NCBI RefSeq assembly: GCF_029433095.1
Contig: NZ_JARNTX010000003.1
Location: 496,001 to 560,000, forward strand
From: Hymenobacter sp. YC55
GTDB lineage: Bacteria; Bacteroidota; Bacteroidia; Cytophagales; Hymenobacteraceae
Direction: 5' to 3'
Length of the DNA stretch: 64,000 bases
In this document: one piece after another, positions 52,450 to 62,023 of the stretch
Numbering within the stretch: position 1 is the first letter of the stretch
Layout of the letters: the number at the start of each line of letters is the position of its first letter
The notes under the pieces: model-generated
Told to the model about the DNA's origin: nothing
Databases searched by the model: none
Seen by the model: only the letters and a program-made list of their open reading frames with translations
Translations under genes and position numbers: made by a program

Positions 52450-52646
52450 CGCCGCGCCACCGGCCGGCCCGGCCAAAGCAAGGAGCTGCCTGAGAAAGGT
52501 GGTTTTTCGGCTGATGAAGTAGTGGGAAGCTTCGTCAGTTACCGGTCTGCCCGTTCCGCGCGGTGCAGGCCGGTTTGCCCGCCGGGTGCCCTGCTTGCTT
52601 TTGTTGCCCCTTATCAGCCCGCGTGGGTACTCCAATCAATACGTTT

Positions 52647-53864
52647 ATGACTTTTTCCTTCGACCACCGCCTTCGTACCCTCACGGCCAACTACCAGGCC
52701 TTGCTTATGCGGCCCAACGCCGCCCAAGAATCCAGCAATGGCCTTTACACGCGCTATCGGTATCCGGTGCTGACGGCCGCCCACGCGCCCCTAACCTGGC
52801 GCTACGACCTGAACCCGGACTCCAACCCCTACCTGCTGGAACGCATCGGTGTGAATGCCGTCTTCAACGCCGGCGCCATCAAGTGGCAGGGCCGCTACGT
52901 GCTGGTAGCGCGGGTGGAAGGCGCCGACCGCAAGTCGTTTTTCGCGGTGGCCGAAAGCCCCAACGGCGTCGACAACTTCCGGTTCTGGGAAACCCCGATC
53001 CACTTGCCCGAAACCGCCGAGCCCGACACCAACGTGTACGACATGCGCCTGACGGCCCACGAAGACGGCTGGGTGTACGGCCTGTTCTGCACCGAGCGCC
53101 GCGACCCGGCCGCCTCCCCCGCCGACCAGTCGGCCGCCGTGGCCAGCTGCGGCATTGCCCGCACCAAGGACCTCGTAACCTGGGAGCGGCTCCCCGACCT
53201 GAAAACCCGCTCGGCCCAGCAGCGCAACGTGGTGCTGCACCCCGAGTTTGTGCAGGGCCAGTACGCATTCTATACCCGCCCGCAGGACGGCTTCATCGAG
53301 GCCGGGTCGGGCGGCGGTATTGGCTTCGGCTTGGCGGCCAGCATCGAGTTGGCCGAGGTAACCGAGGAAGTGCTGCTCGACCCCAAGCAGTACCACACCG
53401 TGTACGAAGTGAAAAACGGCCTGGGCCCGGCCCCCCTCAAAACCGAGCAGGGGTGGCTGCACCTAGCCCACGGCGTGCGCAACACGGCCGCCGGCTTGCG
53501 CTACGTGCTCTATTTGTTTCTAACCGATTTGCACGACCTGACCCGCGTCACGCACAAGCCCGCCGGCTACTTTCTGGCCCCCGAGGGCGAGGAGCGCGTG
53601 GGCGACGTGTCGAACGTGGTGTTCAGCAACGGTTGGATTGCCGACGCCGACGGCCGGGTGTTTATCTACTACGCTTCCTCGGATACGCGCATGCACGTGG
53701 CCACGTCCACCGTGGCCAAGCTGCTGGACTACGTGCAGCACACGCCCGCCGACAACTTCACGTCGGCCAGCTCCGTGCGGGCTATTCAGAACCTGATTGA
53801 CCACAACCAAGCCGTAGTTTCCACCCCGGTGCCAAGCCACGCGGCGGGAACCGTACACGCGTAA
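52647..53864 (+). CDS. GH130 mannosyl-glucose/mannoside phosphorylase
   Basis: 405 residues from the ATG at 52647 (MTFSFDHRLRTLTANYQALL); 28 upstream codons are Cys/Pro-rich and excluded. Five-bladed propeller of GH130: NPYLLERIGVNAVFNAGAIK, GRYVLVARVEGADRKSFFAV, DTNVYDMRLTAHEDGWVYGL and AGSGGGIGFGLAASIEL. Length and motifs fit subfamily 1 (4-O-beta-D-mannosyl-D-glucose phosphorylase), which makes mannose-1-phosphate and glucose. No signal peptide, so cytosolic. The epimerase that creates its substrate begins 13 nt downstream, which supports this specificity. Confidence 0.93.
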   Translation: MTFSFDHRLRTLTANYQALLMRPNAAQESSNGLYTRYRYPVLTAAHAPLTWRYDLNPDSNPYLLERIGVNAVFNAGAIKWQGRYVLVARVEGADRKSFFAVAESPNGVDNFRFWETPIHLPETAEPDTNVYDMRLTAHEDGWVYGLFCTERRDPAASPADQSAAVASCGIARTKDLVTWERLPDLKTRSAQQRNVVLHPEFVQGQYAFYTRPQDGFIEAGSGGGIGFGLAASIELAEVTEEVLLDPKQYHTVYEVKNGLGPAPLKTEQGWLHLAHGVRNTAAGLRYVLYLFLTDLHDLTRVTHKPAGYFLAPEGEERVGDVSNVVFSNGWIADADGRVFIYYASSDTRMHVATSTVAKLLDYVQHTPADNFTSASSVRAIQNLIDHNQAVVSTPVPSHAAGTVHA

Positions 53865-53877
53865 CTTTTCGCTGGCC

Positions 53878-55104
53878 ATGGACTTGATAGCAGACTTTCA
53901 AATCGAACTCGACCGTATTCTAAGCTACTGGAGCACCCGCATGCCCGATGTGGCGCACGGCGGTTTCCACGGGCAGATTGGGGCCGACAACCAGGTGGTG
54001 CCCCACGCGCCCAAGGGCGCCGTGCTCAACGCCCGCATACTGTGGACGTTTTCCGCCGCCTACCGCCACCAGCCGGAGCCTGCGCTCCTGGACCTGGCCA
54101 CGCGGGCGTACGACTATTTCGAGCAGCATTTTCTCGATGCCGAATACGGCGGCGTGTACTGGTCGGTAAACCACCTGGGGCAGCCCCTGGACACCAAAAA
54201 GCAAGTGTACGCGCTGGCTTTTGCCTTGTATGGCCTCAGCGAATACTACGCCGCCAGCGGCCACGCGCCGGCCCTAACGCACGCCCAAAACCTGTTCCGC
54301 GCCATCGAGCAGTTTAGCTTCGATGCCGAGCACGGCGGCTACCTCGAAGCGTTGGCCCGCGACTGGAGCCCATTGGCCGACCGGCGCCTGAGCGACAAGG
54401 ATGCCAACGAAAAGAAAACCATGAACACCCACCTCCACGTGCTGGAGGCCTACGCCAACCTGTACCGCTACTGGCCTGATGCGCACTTGCAAGCTCAATT
54501 GCGCGAGCTACTCGAAGTGTTTTTAACTCACTTAATCGACGCTAACACCCATCACCTGCACCTGTTCCTGGACGAGTACTGGCAGGTGAAGTCCACCGCC
54601 GTTTCCTTCGGCCACGACATCGAAGCGGCCTGGCTGCTGCTGGAAGCCGCGGAAGTATTGGGCGACGAAGAGCTAATCAACCAGTTTCGGCAGGTGGCAG
54701 TGGACCTGGCGACTGCCGCCGCCCGCGGCCTCGACGCTACTGGTGGCCTGGGGTACGAGCATGACCCGGCCAACGGGCATTGGAACCGCGAAAAGCACTG
54801 GTGGGTGCAGGCCGAGGCCATGGTTGGCTTGCTGAATGCCTACCAGCTCAGCGGGCAAACACAGTTTTACGCGCAGTTTCAGGCCGTGTGGAAATTCACG
54901 CGGCAGCACCTGCTGGACCTCCACGAGGGCGAATGGTACTGGGGCGTTACGGCCGATTTGCAGCTTATGCCCGGAGAAGACAAGGCTGGCTTCTGGAAAT
55001 GCCCTTACCATACGACGCGGGCGTGCCTGGAAATAATGCAGCGGTGCAAAAAACAATTACTCTTAGTTCCTCCAGCCGCTGCGGTGCCAACAAGCAACTC
55101 ATAA
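53878..55104 (+). CDS. Cellobiose/mannobiose 2-epimerase (AGE family)
   Basis: 408 residues, cytosolic, with an (alpha/alpha)6 barrel. Motifs of the cellobiose 2-epimerase branch are visible: MPDVAHGGFHGQIGADNQ, ARILWTFSAAYRH, TMNTHLHVLEAYANLYR, SFGHDIEAAWLLLEAAEVLG, EKHWWVQAEAMVGLLNAY and FWKCPYHTTRACLEI. These carry the His residues used for proton abstraction. It converts the reducing-end mannose of beta-1,4-mannobiose to glucose, supplying the GH130 phosphorylase encoded 13 nt upstream. The two genes are almost certainly one operon. Confidence 0.94.
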   Translation: MDLIADFQIELDRILSYWSTRMPDVAHGGFHGQIGADNQVVPHAPKGAVLNARILWTFSAAYRHQPEPALLDLATRAYDYFEQHFLDAEYGGVYWSVNHLGQPLDTKKQVYALAFALYGLSEYYAASGHAPALTHAQNLFRAIEQFSFDAEHGGYLEALARDWSPLADRRLSDKDANEKKTMNTHLHVLEAYANLYRYWPDAHLQAQLRELLEVFLTHLIDANTHHLHLFLDEYWQVKSTAVSFGHDIEAAWLLLEAAEVLGDEELINQFRQVAVDLATAAARGLDATGGLGYEHDPANGHWNREKHWWVQAEAMVGLLNAYQLSGQTQFYAQFQAVWKFTRQHLLDLHEGEWYWGVTADLQLMPGEDKAGFWKCPYHTTRACLEIMQRCKKQLLLVPPAAAVPTSNS

Positions 55105-55455
55105 GCCATTTTAGAGGCTCGCATTCAACTTCCACGGCGCTAAAAGAAAATCATAGGGCCGTAGTAGCAGGGACGCTTTACCTCCTTAGCAGCAGCAATA
55201 GATAAGTAATTGTTAAAAAAGTATTAACAAGTAAGGCATAGCCGGAATAGCTTTGTATAAGCTATTTACAAGAACAAATTGTGTTTTCGCTGCTGGCTGC
55301 TGGCCTTGTGCGTGCGTTGCTAATTATAACTATTGCAAGTTATAACCTTCTTTATGGGCGCCGAATCAGCTTGTGTTGCTTGCAACTGAGGCGCCACCCA
55401 ATCAAGCTTTTCAACCAGATTCCCACTCGCAATTCTCACGCTTGATGTTACTCTT
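55105..55455. promoter_or_regulatory. Control region upstream of susC
   Basis: 351-nt spacer. TAGCTTTG at 55248-55255 matches the -7 consensus TAnnTTTG, giving a leader of about 200 nt. Just upstream, TTGTTAA (55210-55216) and TTAACAA (55224-55230) form a perfect 7-bp inverted repeat that could be an operator. Confidence 0.5.
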
Positions 55456-58400
55456 ATGACTCACCGGTACACTTACCTACCCCTTTGCCTCGCGTTGGCG
55501 CCTGCGCTGACCCTGGCGCAATCGATTACGGTGCGGGGCACCGTGAAAGATGCCGTGACGGGCGAAACCCTGCCCGGGGTGACCGTGCTACTGAAAGGCA
55601 CTGCCACCGGTACGGCCTCCGCCAACGACGGTTCCTACTCCCTGGCGGTACCCAACCCGGACGCCGTGCTGACTTTCTCCTCGGTCGGGTACGTGGCCCA
55701 GGATGTACCGGTGCGCGGCAGCAGCTCCGTGGACGTAGCCCTGAAAGCCGACACCAAAAGCCTGGAAGAAGTGGTGGTAGTAGGCTACGGCACGGTGGCC
55801 AAAAGCGACGTAACCGGCTCGGTGGCTTCGCTGAAAGGCAGCGAGTTGAACCGCACCCCGGCTTCGTCGGTGGATCAGCTCCTGCAGGGCAAGGTGGCGG
55901 GCGTGCAGGTGATTGTGCCCTCGGGGGAGCCGGGTGCGGGCGCCACGGTGCGCATCCGGGGCAACAGCTCCATCAACGGGTCCAACAGCCCCCTGCTGGT
56001 GGTTGACGGCTACCCCTGGGGCGAGGCCGGCAACCTCAAGCAAATCAACCCCGACGATATTGAAAGCATCGAGGTGCTGAAAGACGCTTCGGCGGCGGCC
56101 ATCTACGGCTCGCGCGGCGCCAATGGCGTGATTCTGGTGACCACCAAAAAAGGCAAGGCCGGCAAAACGCGCATTACCCTGAGCACCCTCAACACCATTT
56201 CCAGCCTGCCCAGCAAGCTCGACGTGTGGTCGGACCCGGTGGACGTGGCGATTATCGACAACGAGGCGCGCAGCAATGCCGGCTTGGCGCCCTTGTTTAC
56301 CGGCCAAAACTACCTGGGCACCTACTACCCCTCGGTGGCCGAGCTGCGGGGCGAGGACCCCACCAAGCCGCAGTGGCCCTACCGCACCTATTGGCCCGAT
56401 GAAGTGTACCGCAACCCTTTCTCGCAGAGCTACACCCTCACGGCCAACGGCGGCACCGACCGCACCAAGTTTTCGCTTTCGGGCAACTACTACCAGGAGC
56501 AGGGCCTGGCCATCAAAAACGACTACGACCGCTACAACGGCCGCCTGAACCTCGACCAGAAGCTGTTCGACAACCTCTCCACCGGCGTCAACCTGATTCT
56601 GACCCACACGCGCCGCAACGGCGGGGGCCTGTCCGCCGACCGCTCGCCGGTGTTTCCCATCTACAATCCCGACGGCACGTATTTCCGCACCGGGCCGCTG
56701 GATTTCGGCAACCCCGTGGCCTACGCCAACGAGGTGCTCAACACCAGCAAAACCATCGACGTGCTAGGCACGCTCTACGTGAGCTGGGACCTTACCAAGT
56801 GGCTGAATTTCCGCACCCAGGTAAGCAGCAAGTACGGCAACTCGGTGGGCGACGTGTACGAGCCGCGCGCCATCACCGGTACCGGCAACCTCTACAACGG
56901 CTTCGGGGTTATCGACAACTACAACGGCACCGAGCTGCTCAACGAGAATTACTTCACCCTCAACAAGACGCTGGGCGACGTGCACAGCTTCAACGCGGTG
57001 CTCGGCTACACCACCCAGAACTTCAACGTGCGCACCTCGCGGCTGGAAGGCCGGGGCTTTGTGAACGACGGGCTGCTCAATGAAAGTCTGAACTCGGCCC
57101 AGAGCCAGTTCGTGACCAACGGGCAAACCAAGTCGCAGCTCAACTCCTACATCGGGCGCTTCAACTACTCGCTGCGCGACCGGTATCTGTTCACCTTTAC
57201 GGGCCGGGCCGACGGCTCCTCGAAGTTTGGGGCCAACAACAAGTGGGCCTTTTTCCCCTCGGCCGCCGTAGCCTGGAAGCTGCACGAAGAAGCGTTTCTG
57301 CGGGCCGTGCCCAGCGTGTCGGAAGCTAAGCTGCGCGTCAGCTACGGCCTGACTGGCAACCAGGGCATCAACCCCTACCAAACCCTGGACCGGCTCGGGT
57401 CGGGCCGCTACTTCACCGGCGGGGCCTTTCAGACCGGTTTCGGGCCGGGCGTGTTCGGCTACGACGGCTTCAACAAGATTTGGGAGGGCGTGCCCAACCC
57501 TGATCTGAAGTGGGAAACCACCGCCCAACTCAACGCTGGCCTCGACCTCGGCTTTGTTAACCAGCGCCTGACGCTGAGTTTGGATTACTACTACAAGCGC
57601 ACCCACGATTTGCTGCGCCAGACCTACATCACACCGTCCTCGGGCTACGACCGGCTGTGGGTGAACGACGGCGAAATCGAGAACAAGGGGGTAGAGTTGG
57701 GCTTGAACGCCGAAATTCTTAACGGGCCCCTACAGTGGAGCGTAGGCGGCAACTTCACGCTCAACCGCAACAAGCTGCTGAGCGTGGGCGACGACAAGTT
57801 CGTGTGGAACGGCAGCAGCATCGAGATGCTGCGCGCCCCGCTCAACGCCTTCATTGTGGGCCAGCCCATCAACGTGTTCTACGGCTACAAAACCGCCGGC
57901 GTAATTCAAACCGTGGAAGAAGGCCAGGCCACGGGCCTGACCGGCGACATGGCCAAGCCCGGCGAGCTGAAGTACGTGGACCTGAACAACGACGGCAAAG
58001 TCGACGACAACGACCGCACCATCATCGGCAACCCCAACCCCAAGTTCCTTTACAGCCTTAATACCAGCTTGCGCTGCAAGGGCTTCGACCTGTCCACCCA
58101 GCTCTACGGGGTGTACGGCAACGACGTGTTCGACTTCCGCAAGTTCTCGCCCAGCGGCCAGCTCCAGCGCTGGACGCCCGACAACCCCACCAACGCCTAC
58201 CCGAGCGTAAACTCCAACCGCGCCTACTACGGCTCCGACTGGTTTGTGACCAGCGGCTCCTTTCTGCGGGTGCAGAACGTGACCCTGGGCTACAACTTCA
58301 AGTCCGGGCTGATCAAGGGCGTGGAGTCGCTGCGGGTGTACTTCTCCGGCAACAACCTCTACACCTTCACCAAGTTCCACACCGGCTTCGACCCCGAGGT

Positions 58401-58476
58401 GGGCGGCAACGGCCAGCAGTGGGGCTCCTACCCCCGGCCCCGCGCCTTGTCGCTGGGCGTTAACATCGGCATCTAA
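55456..58476 (+). CDS. SusC-like TonB-dependent outer-membrane transporter
   Basis: 1006 residues. Signal peptide (YLPLCLALAPALTLAQ), then a carboxypeptidase-regulatory-like domain (TVRGTVKDAVTGETLPGVTV), the TonB box region SLEEVVVVGYGTVAKSDV, a plug domain (TPASSVDQLLQGKVAGVQV, RIRGNSSINGSNSPLLVVDG, IEVLKDASAAAIYGSRGANG) and a C-terminal beta-barrel ending ALSLGVNIGI. It imports oligosaccharides across the outer membrane together with the SusD lipoprotein encoded 24 nt downstream. Context gives manno-oligosaccharides as the likely cargo. No anti-sigma-interacting STN domain is present, which fits AraC rather than ECF control. Confidence 0.96.
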   Translation: MTHRYTYLPLCLALAPALTLAQSITVRGTVKDAVTGETLPGVTVLLKGTATGTASANDGSYSLAVPNPDAVLTFSSVGYVAQDVPVRGSSSVDVALKADTKSLEEVVVVGYGTVAKSDVTGSVASLKGSELNRTPASSVDQLLQGKVAGVQVIVPSGEPGAGATVRIRGNSSINGSNSPLLVVDGYPWGEAGNLKQINPDDIESIEVLKDASAAAIYGSRGANGVILVTTKKGKAGKTRITLSTLNTISSLPSKLDVWSDPVDVAIIDNEARSNAGLAPLFTGQNYLGTYYPSVAELRGEDPTKPQWPYRTYWPDEVYRNPFSQSYTLTANGGTDRTKFSLSGNYYQEQGLAIKNDYDRYNGRLNLDQKLFDNLSTGVNLILTHTRRNGGGLSADRSPVFPIYNPDGTYFRTGPLDFGNPVAYANEVLNTSKTIDVLGTLYVSWDLTKWLNFRTQVSSKYGNSVGDVYEPRAITGTGNLYNGFGVIDNYNGTELLNENYFTLNKTLGDVHSFNAVLGYTTQNFNVRTSRLEGRGFVNDGLLNESLNSAQSQFVTNGQTKSQLNSYIGRFNYSLRDRYLFTFTGRADGSSKFGANNKWAFFPSAAVAWKLHEEAFLRAVPSVSEAKLRVSYGLTGNQGINPYQTLDRLGSGRYFTGGAFQTGFGPGVFGYDGFNKIWEGVPNPDLKWETTAQLNAGLDLGFVNQRLTLSLDYYYKRTHDLLRQTYITPSSGYDRLWVNDGEIENKGVELGLNAEILNGPLQWSVGGNFTLNRNKLLSVGDDKFVWNGSSIEMLRAPLNAFIVGQPINVFYGYKTAGVIQTVEEGQATGLTGDMAKPGELKYVDLNNDGKVDDNDRTIIGNPNPKFLYSLNTSLRCKGFDLSTQLYGVYGNDVFDFRKFSPSGQLQRWTPDNPTNAYPSVNSNRAYYGSDWFVTSGSFLRVQNVTLGYNFKSGLIKGVESLRVYFSGNNLYTFTKFHTGFDPEVGGNGQQWGSYPRPRALSLGVNIGI

Positions 58477-58500
58477 TCCTTCCCGCAAAACTTCCCTCCC

Positions 58501-59976
58501 ATGAAACTAACCAAAACTTTGGGCTTGGCCTTGGCGGCAACCTTGCTGGGGGGCTGCTCCCTGCAGGAAGAACCCTACGGTTTTCCTTCCACCACCAACT
58601 TCTACAAAACCGAGGCGGATGCCAACGCGGCGCTGATTTACGCCTACGCCATCCTGCCCGAAATCGAGTACTACTCGCGCAACTTCATCTTGGTGACCGA
58701 GCTGCCCACCGAGAACATCACCCTCAAGCCCGACGCGGGGGCCAGCAACTTCGAGTTCGACCGCCTGAATGTGCGCGCCGACAACCCCGAACTAACGACG
58801 GCCTGGCGCTACGCCTACATCGGCATCAACCGCGCCAACGCCGTTATTGCCAACGTGCCCGGCATTGCGGCCATGAGCGAATCTGCCCGCAATCAGCTGG
58901 TAGGGGAAGCGTATTTCCTGCGGGCCCTGCACTACTTCAACGTGGTGCGGCTGTTCGGGGCCGCTCCCATGCCCATTAAGCCGGTCACGTCTCTAGACCA
59001 GGTAAGCGCGCCCAAAGCCACCCTGCCGGAAATGTACGCGCTGATGGAAGCCGACTTGCGCCAGGCCATCGACCTGACCGACGCCACCCGCCGCGACGGG
59101 CGCGCCAACAAGGTGGCGGCCTGGAGTTTGCTGGCCAAAGTGTACCTGACCGAGGCCTCGGGCAAAGCCACTGGCTCGCCGGGCTACGACTTCGTGCCGG
59201 ACGCCAACACCCTCTACGACCAAGCCAAAACCTACGCCAACTACGTGCTAACGCAGGGCGCCGGCTACGGCCTCGACCCCGACCTGAAGGCCATCTACGA
59301 CGTAACCAAGAAGAATGGGCCGGAGCACATTTTCGACGTGGCCACCGACCGCAGCGGGCTCTCGGAAGGCAACTACTCCAAGCTGCCGCTGATGTTTATT
59401 CCCTACATCGACGGGGCCACGTTCAAGCTCGCCGACAGCACCAAGGTGATTTCCGGCTACAACCACTTCGTCACCGAGCCGGCCCTCTACAACAGCTTTG
59501 CCGCCACCGACAAGCGCAAAACCGACCTGATTCCCAACAAGGCCTACATCGGCCGCCGGGAAGTTACGCTGGGCATCACCGACTACAGCCGGCCCTTCAC
59601 CCGCAAGTACCTCGACCCCGGGCAGATCGGGCAGCAAACCAGCGCCAACACGCCCGTGCTGCGCTACTCCGACGTGCTGCTAACCTACGCCGAAGCCTGC
59701 GGCCCCACCGCCGAGGGCTACACCGCCGTGAACCGCATTCGGACCCGCGCCGGCCTGCCCGCCCTCACGCCCGGTTTGAGCGTTACCGCCTTCCGGGATG
59801 CCGTGGTGCAGGAGCGCGCCTGGGAACTGGCTTTTGAAGGGCACCGCCTGTTCGATCTGCGCCGCACCCACAAAATGGAATCGGTTTTGGGCCAGCAGTA
59901 CGGCAAGACCATTCAGGGCGACGCCTACTTCTTCCCCCTCCCGACCCGCGAAACCGACCTCAACCCCAACCTCTAA
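58501..59976 (+). CDS. SusD/RagB-family glycan-binding lipoprotein
   Basis: 491 residues. Lipoprotein signal MKLTKTLGLALAATLLGGC with acylated Cys19. SusD features include ALIYAYAILPEIEYYSRNF, AWRYAYIGINRANAVIANVP, LVGEAYFLRALHYFNVVRLF, VLRYSDVLLTYAEACGP, RIRTRAGLPALTPGL and the C-terminal ERAWELAFEGHRLFDLRRTH. It forms the lid of the SusC transporter at the cell surface and binds the glycan. It directly follows susC by 24 nt and precedes a surface lipoprotein gene. The protein is shorter than many SusDs but complete. Confidence 0.96.
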   Translation: MKLTKTLGLALAATLLGGCSLQEEPYGFPSTTNFYKTEADANAALIYAYAILPEIEYYSRNFILVTELPTENITLKPDAGASNFEFDRLNVRADNPELTTAWRYAYIGINRANAVIANVPGIAAMSESARNQLVGEAYFLRALHYFNVVRLFGAAPMPIKPVTSLDQVSAPKATLPEMYALMEADLRQAIDLTDATRRDGRANKVAAWSLLAKVYLTEASGKATGSPGYDFVPDANTLYDQAKTYANYVLTQGAGYGLDPDLKAIYDVTKKNGPEHIFDVATDRSGLSEGNYSKLPLMFIPYIDGATFKLADSTKVISGYNHFVTEPALYNSFAATDKRKTDLIPNKAYIGRREVTLGITDYSRPFTRKYLDPGQIGQQTSANTPVLRYSDVLLTYAEACGPTAEGYTAVNRIRTRAGLPALTPGLSVTAFRDAVVQERAWELAFEGHRLFDLRRTHKMESVLGQQYGKTIQGDAYFFPLPTRETDLNPNL

Positions 59977-59989
59977 CCTCGCTCCCACC

Positions 59990-60868
59990 ATGCTACCACG
60001 CACACACGGTATTTTCTGGGCCGGCTCGCTACTAGGGCTTGGCCTGCTGGCCGGCTGCACCGACGACCCGTTCGAGGATTTGGAAAGCCACGAGCGCGCC
60101 ATCACCTCCTTCGCGCTCGACAAAGGCCAGATTGGGGTGGCTGAAATCACGCGCACCCCCGACACCGGCAAGATTGTGGTGTACGCCGTGCGCGGCACCG
60201 ACTTGTCCAACGTAGTGCCCCGCATCGAAACTTCCTACAAAGCTAGCGTGTCGCCGGCTTCGGGGCAGGCGGTAAACCTGTCGGCCAACAACCGCACCTA
60301 CACCTATACCGTCACGGCGGAATCGGGGGAGGCGCGGGAGTGGACGGTGGAAGTACGCGACTACGTGTCGGACCTGGACGGGCGCTGGCAGGTTAGCAAC
60401 CTCCAGTTTCAGTACTTTATCGGCGAAGGGGAAAGCTGGGGCTGGAACGGCACCAAGGACTTGTCGGCCAACATTCCGGATGCCACCAAGGAAAAAGACA
60501 ACATCCTGGAAATGACCACCACCGGCGTTACGGCCGATGGCAAGGTAACGGGCACTTTCAACCACTTGCCGGGCCCCGACGGTTTGTTTGCCAACTTCAT
60601 CTACAGCCCGACCGACTACAACTACAAATTTCGGAAGCTGCCCAAAAACCAGGGCACCTGGCTGCGCGACTTTGCCACCAATACCATCACCTTCAACAGT
60701 GGGCAGCCCGGCCAGACGCGCACCGTGGCTCTGGAGTTCAGCGCCGACAAGCGCACCCTGAAAATGCCGTTCAACGTGCAGCCCTACGACATCGACTGGA
60801 ATGGCAGCGGCGGCAAGCAGGAGCTGGGCGGGGCGAAATTCGCCTGGTACCTGTTCGCGAAGCTGTAA
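59990..60868 (+). CDS. Surface lipoprotein, putative glycan-binding (SusE/F-position)
   Basis: 292 residues from the ATG at 59990, 13 nt after SusD. Lipobox LLAGC with Cys23 and an acidic TDDPFEDLESHE tail after it, a likely surface-export signal. An N-terminal DUF5018-like domain (AITSFALDKGQIGVAEITRT) is followed by NRTYTYTVTAESGEAREWTV, as in Bacteroidota surface glycan-binding proteins. A C-terminal beta-rich domain (about 125-292) contains several Trp residues (WQVSNLQFQYFIGEGESWGW), candidates for sugar stacking. Position in the susCD operon supports a mannan-binding role. No catalytic motif is seen. Confidence 0.82.
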   Translation: MLPRTHGIFWAGSLLGLGLLAGCTDDPFEDLESHERAITSFALDKGQIGVAEITRTPDTGKIVVYAVRGTDLSNVVPRIETSYKASVSPASGQAVNLSANNRTYTYTVTAESGEAREWTVEVRDYVSDLDGRWQVSNLQFQYFIGEGESWGWNGTKDLSANIPDATKEKDNILEMTTTGVTADGKVTGTFNHLPGPDGLFANFIYSPTDYNYKFRKLPKNQGTWLRDFATNTITFNSGQPGQTRTVALEFSADKRTLKMPFNVQPYDIDWNGSGGKQELGGAKFAWYLFAKL

Positions 60869-60950
60869 GTGTATTTTGCGCCCGGGCAGCCCCACTCGGC
60901 GGCTCGGGTTGGTGGCGGGCCAGGTGGCGCGCCGGTTTATCTACTTCTGC

Positions 60951-61913
60951 ATGTTTCTTCCCCGACTCCTCGCCGGCCTGCTGCTCGCCGGTGGCACCAT
61001 CTTGTCCGCCGCCGCGCAATCCACCCGCGTGCTGCCCTACCTGCAACGCATTTCGGGCACTCAGACGCTGGCCGGTCAGCACAACAAAGAACCCAACGCC
61101 GAACCCACCAAGTGGACGGATTTCATCTACAAAACCACCGGCCGCTACCCCGCCCTGTGGAGTGGCGACTTTTTGTTTCAGCAGGAAAACATCGACAACC
61201 GCTGGAAGATGATCAAACAGGCCCGGCGCCAGTACCGCAAGGGGGCCGTGGTGAACTTGATGTGGCACGCCTGCCCGCCCACCTCGGGCGAGCCCTGCCA
61301 GTGGGACCCGGGCCTGCTCAATCAATTGCTCACCGACGCGCAGTGGCAGGAGCTGACAACCGACGGCACTCAACTCAACCAAGCCTGGAAAGTGCGCATG
61401 GACGACATTGCGCGCTACCTGCAATACCTAGAAGACAAAAACGTGGAAGTGCTGTTTCGGCCCTTGCACGAAATGAACCAGGGCAAGTTCTGGTGGGGCG
61501 GCCGGCCCGGTCCCAACGGTACCGCCCGCCTCTACCAAATCACCCACGATTACCTTACCACTACCAAGGGCCTCACCAACCTGATCTGGGTGTGGGACAT
61601 GCAGGACATGAGCCGCGACTTCGCTGCCTACAACCCCGGCCCGCAGTACTGGGACGTGTTTGCCTTCGACGTGTACGACCAGGGCTACAACCAGTCGTGG
61701 TACGACTACATCCTGCCTATAGTGGGCTCCAAGCCCATTGCCATTGGCGAGTGCGCCACGCTGCCCACCCCGGAAGTTCTGGCCCAACAGCCCCGCTGGA
61801 CGTTTTTCATGGCCTGGGCGGAACTGGTACAGGAAAAAAACTCGGTGGACGCCATCCGGCGCCTCTACACTGACCCGCGGGTGCTGACCCGCGAAGAACT
61901 ACCAAAACGGTAA
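60951..61913 (+). CDS. Periplasmic GH26 beta-mannanase (single domain)
   Basis: 320 residues from the ATG at 60951, with signal peptide MFLPRLLAGLLLAGGTILSA. GH26 catalytic residues: Glu174 in FRPLHEMNQGKFWW and Glu267 in IAIGECATLP. No lipobox, CBM or T9SS domain, so it is predicted periplasmic. The catalytic domain closely matches the T9SS-exported GH26 at 47364-49049 (for example PALWSGDFLF versus PGLWSGDFLF; GLTNLIWVWDMQD versus GLTNLIWVWDVQD). It lies 82 nt downstream of the surface lipoprotein gene, in the susCD operon. Likely trims imported manno-oligosaccharides, perhaps to mannobiose. Confidence 0.94.
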   Translation: MFLPRLLAGLLLAGGTILSAAAQSTRVLPYLQRISGTQTLAGQHNKEPNAEPTKWTDFIYKTTGRYPALWSGDFLFQQENIDNRWKMIKQARRQYRKGAVVNLMWHACPPTSGEPCQWDPGLLNQLLTDAQWQELTTDGTQLNQAWKVRMDDIARYLQYLEDKNVEVLFRPLHEMNQGKFWWGGRPGPNGTARLYQITHDYLTTTKGLTNLIWVWDMQDMSRDFAAYNPGPQYWDVFAFDVYDQGYNQSWYDYILPIVGSKPIAIGECATLPTPEVLAQQPRWTFFMAWAELVQEKNSVDAIRRLYTDPRVLTREELPKR

Positions 61914-61981
61914 TCTGCCGCGACGCGCAACCTAGCGCCTGCCGCCTGAACGGCCTTCGTCTCAACGTGCCCTAACGCCGA

Positions 61982-61999
61982 GACGCGAAGGGTCGCGTC
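61982..61999 (+). repeat. Short hairpin in the GH26/DUF5060 spacer
   Basis: GACGCGA (61982-61988) pairs with TCGCGTC (61993-61999), a perfect 7-bp stem with a 4-nt loop. A related GC-rich hairpin occurs at 63735-63753. They may be copies of a short intergenic repeat. Confidence 0.5.
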
Positions 62000-62023
62000 C
62001 CTACAACTTGCTATACAACAAGC

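Noticed and set aside
55588..56607. 339-codon minus-strand frame
   Set aside because: Antisense to susC plug and barrel coding sequence; low-complexity His/Val/Ala composition.
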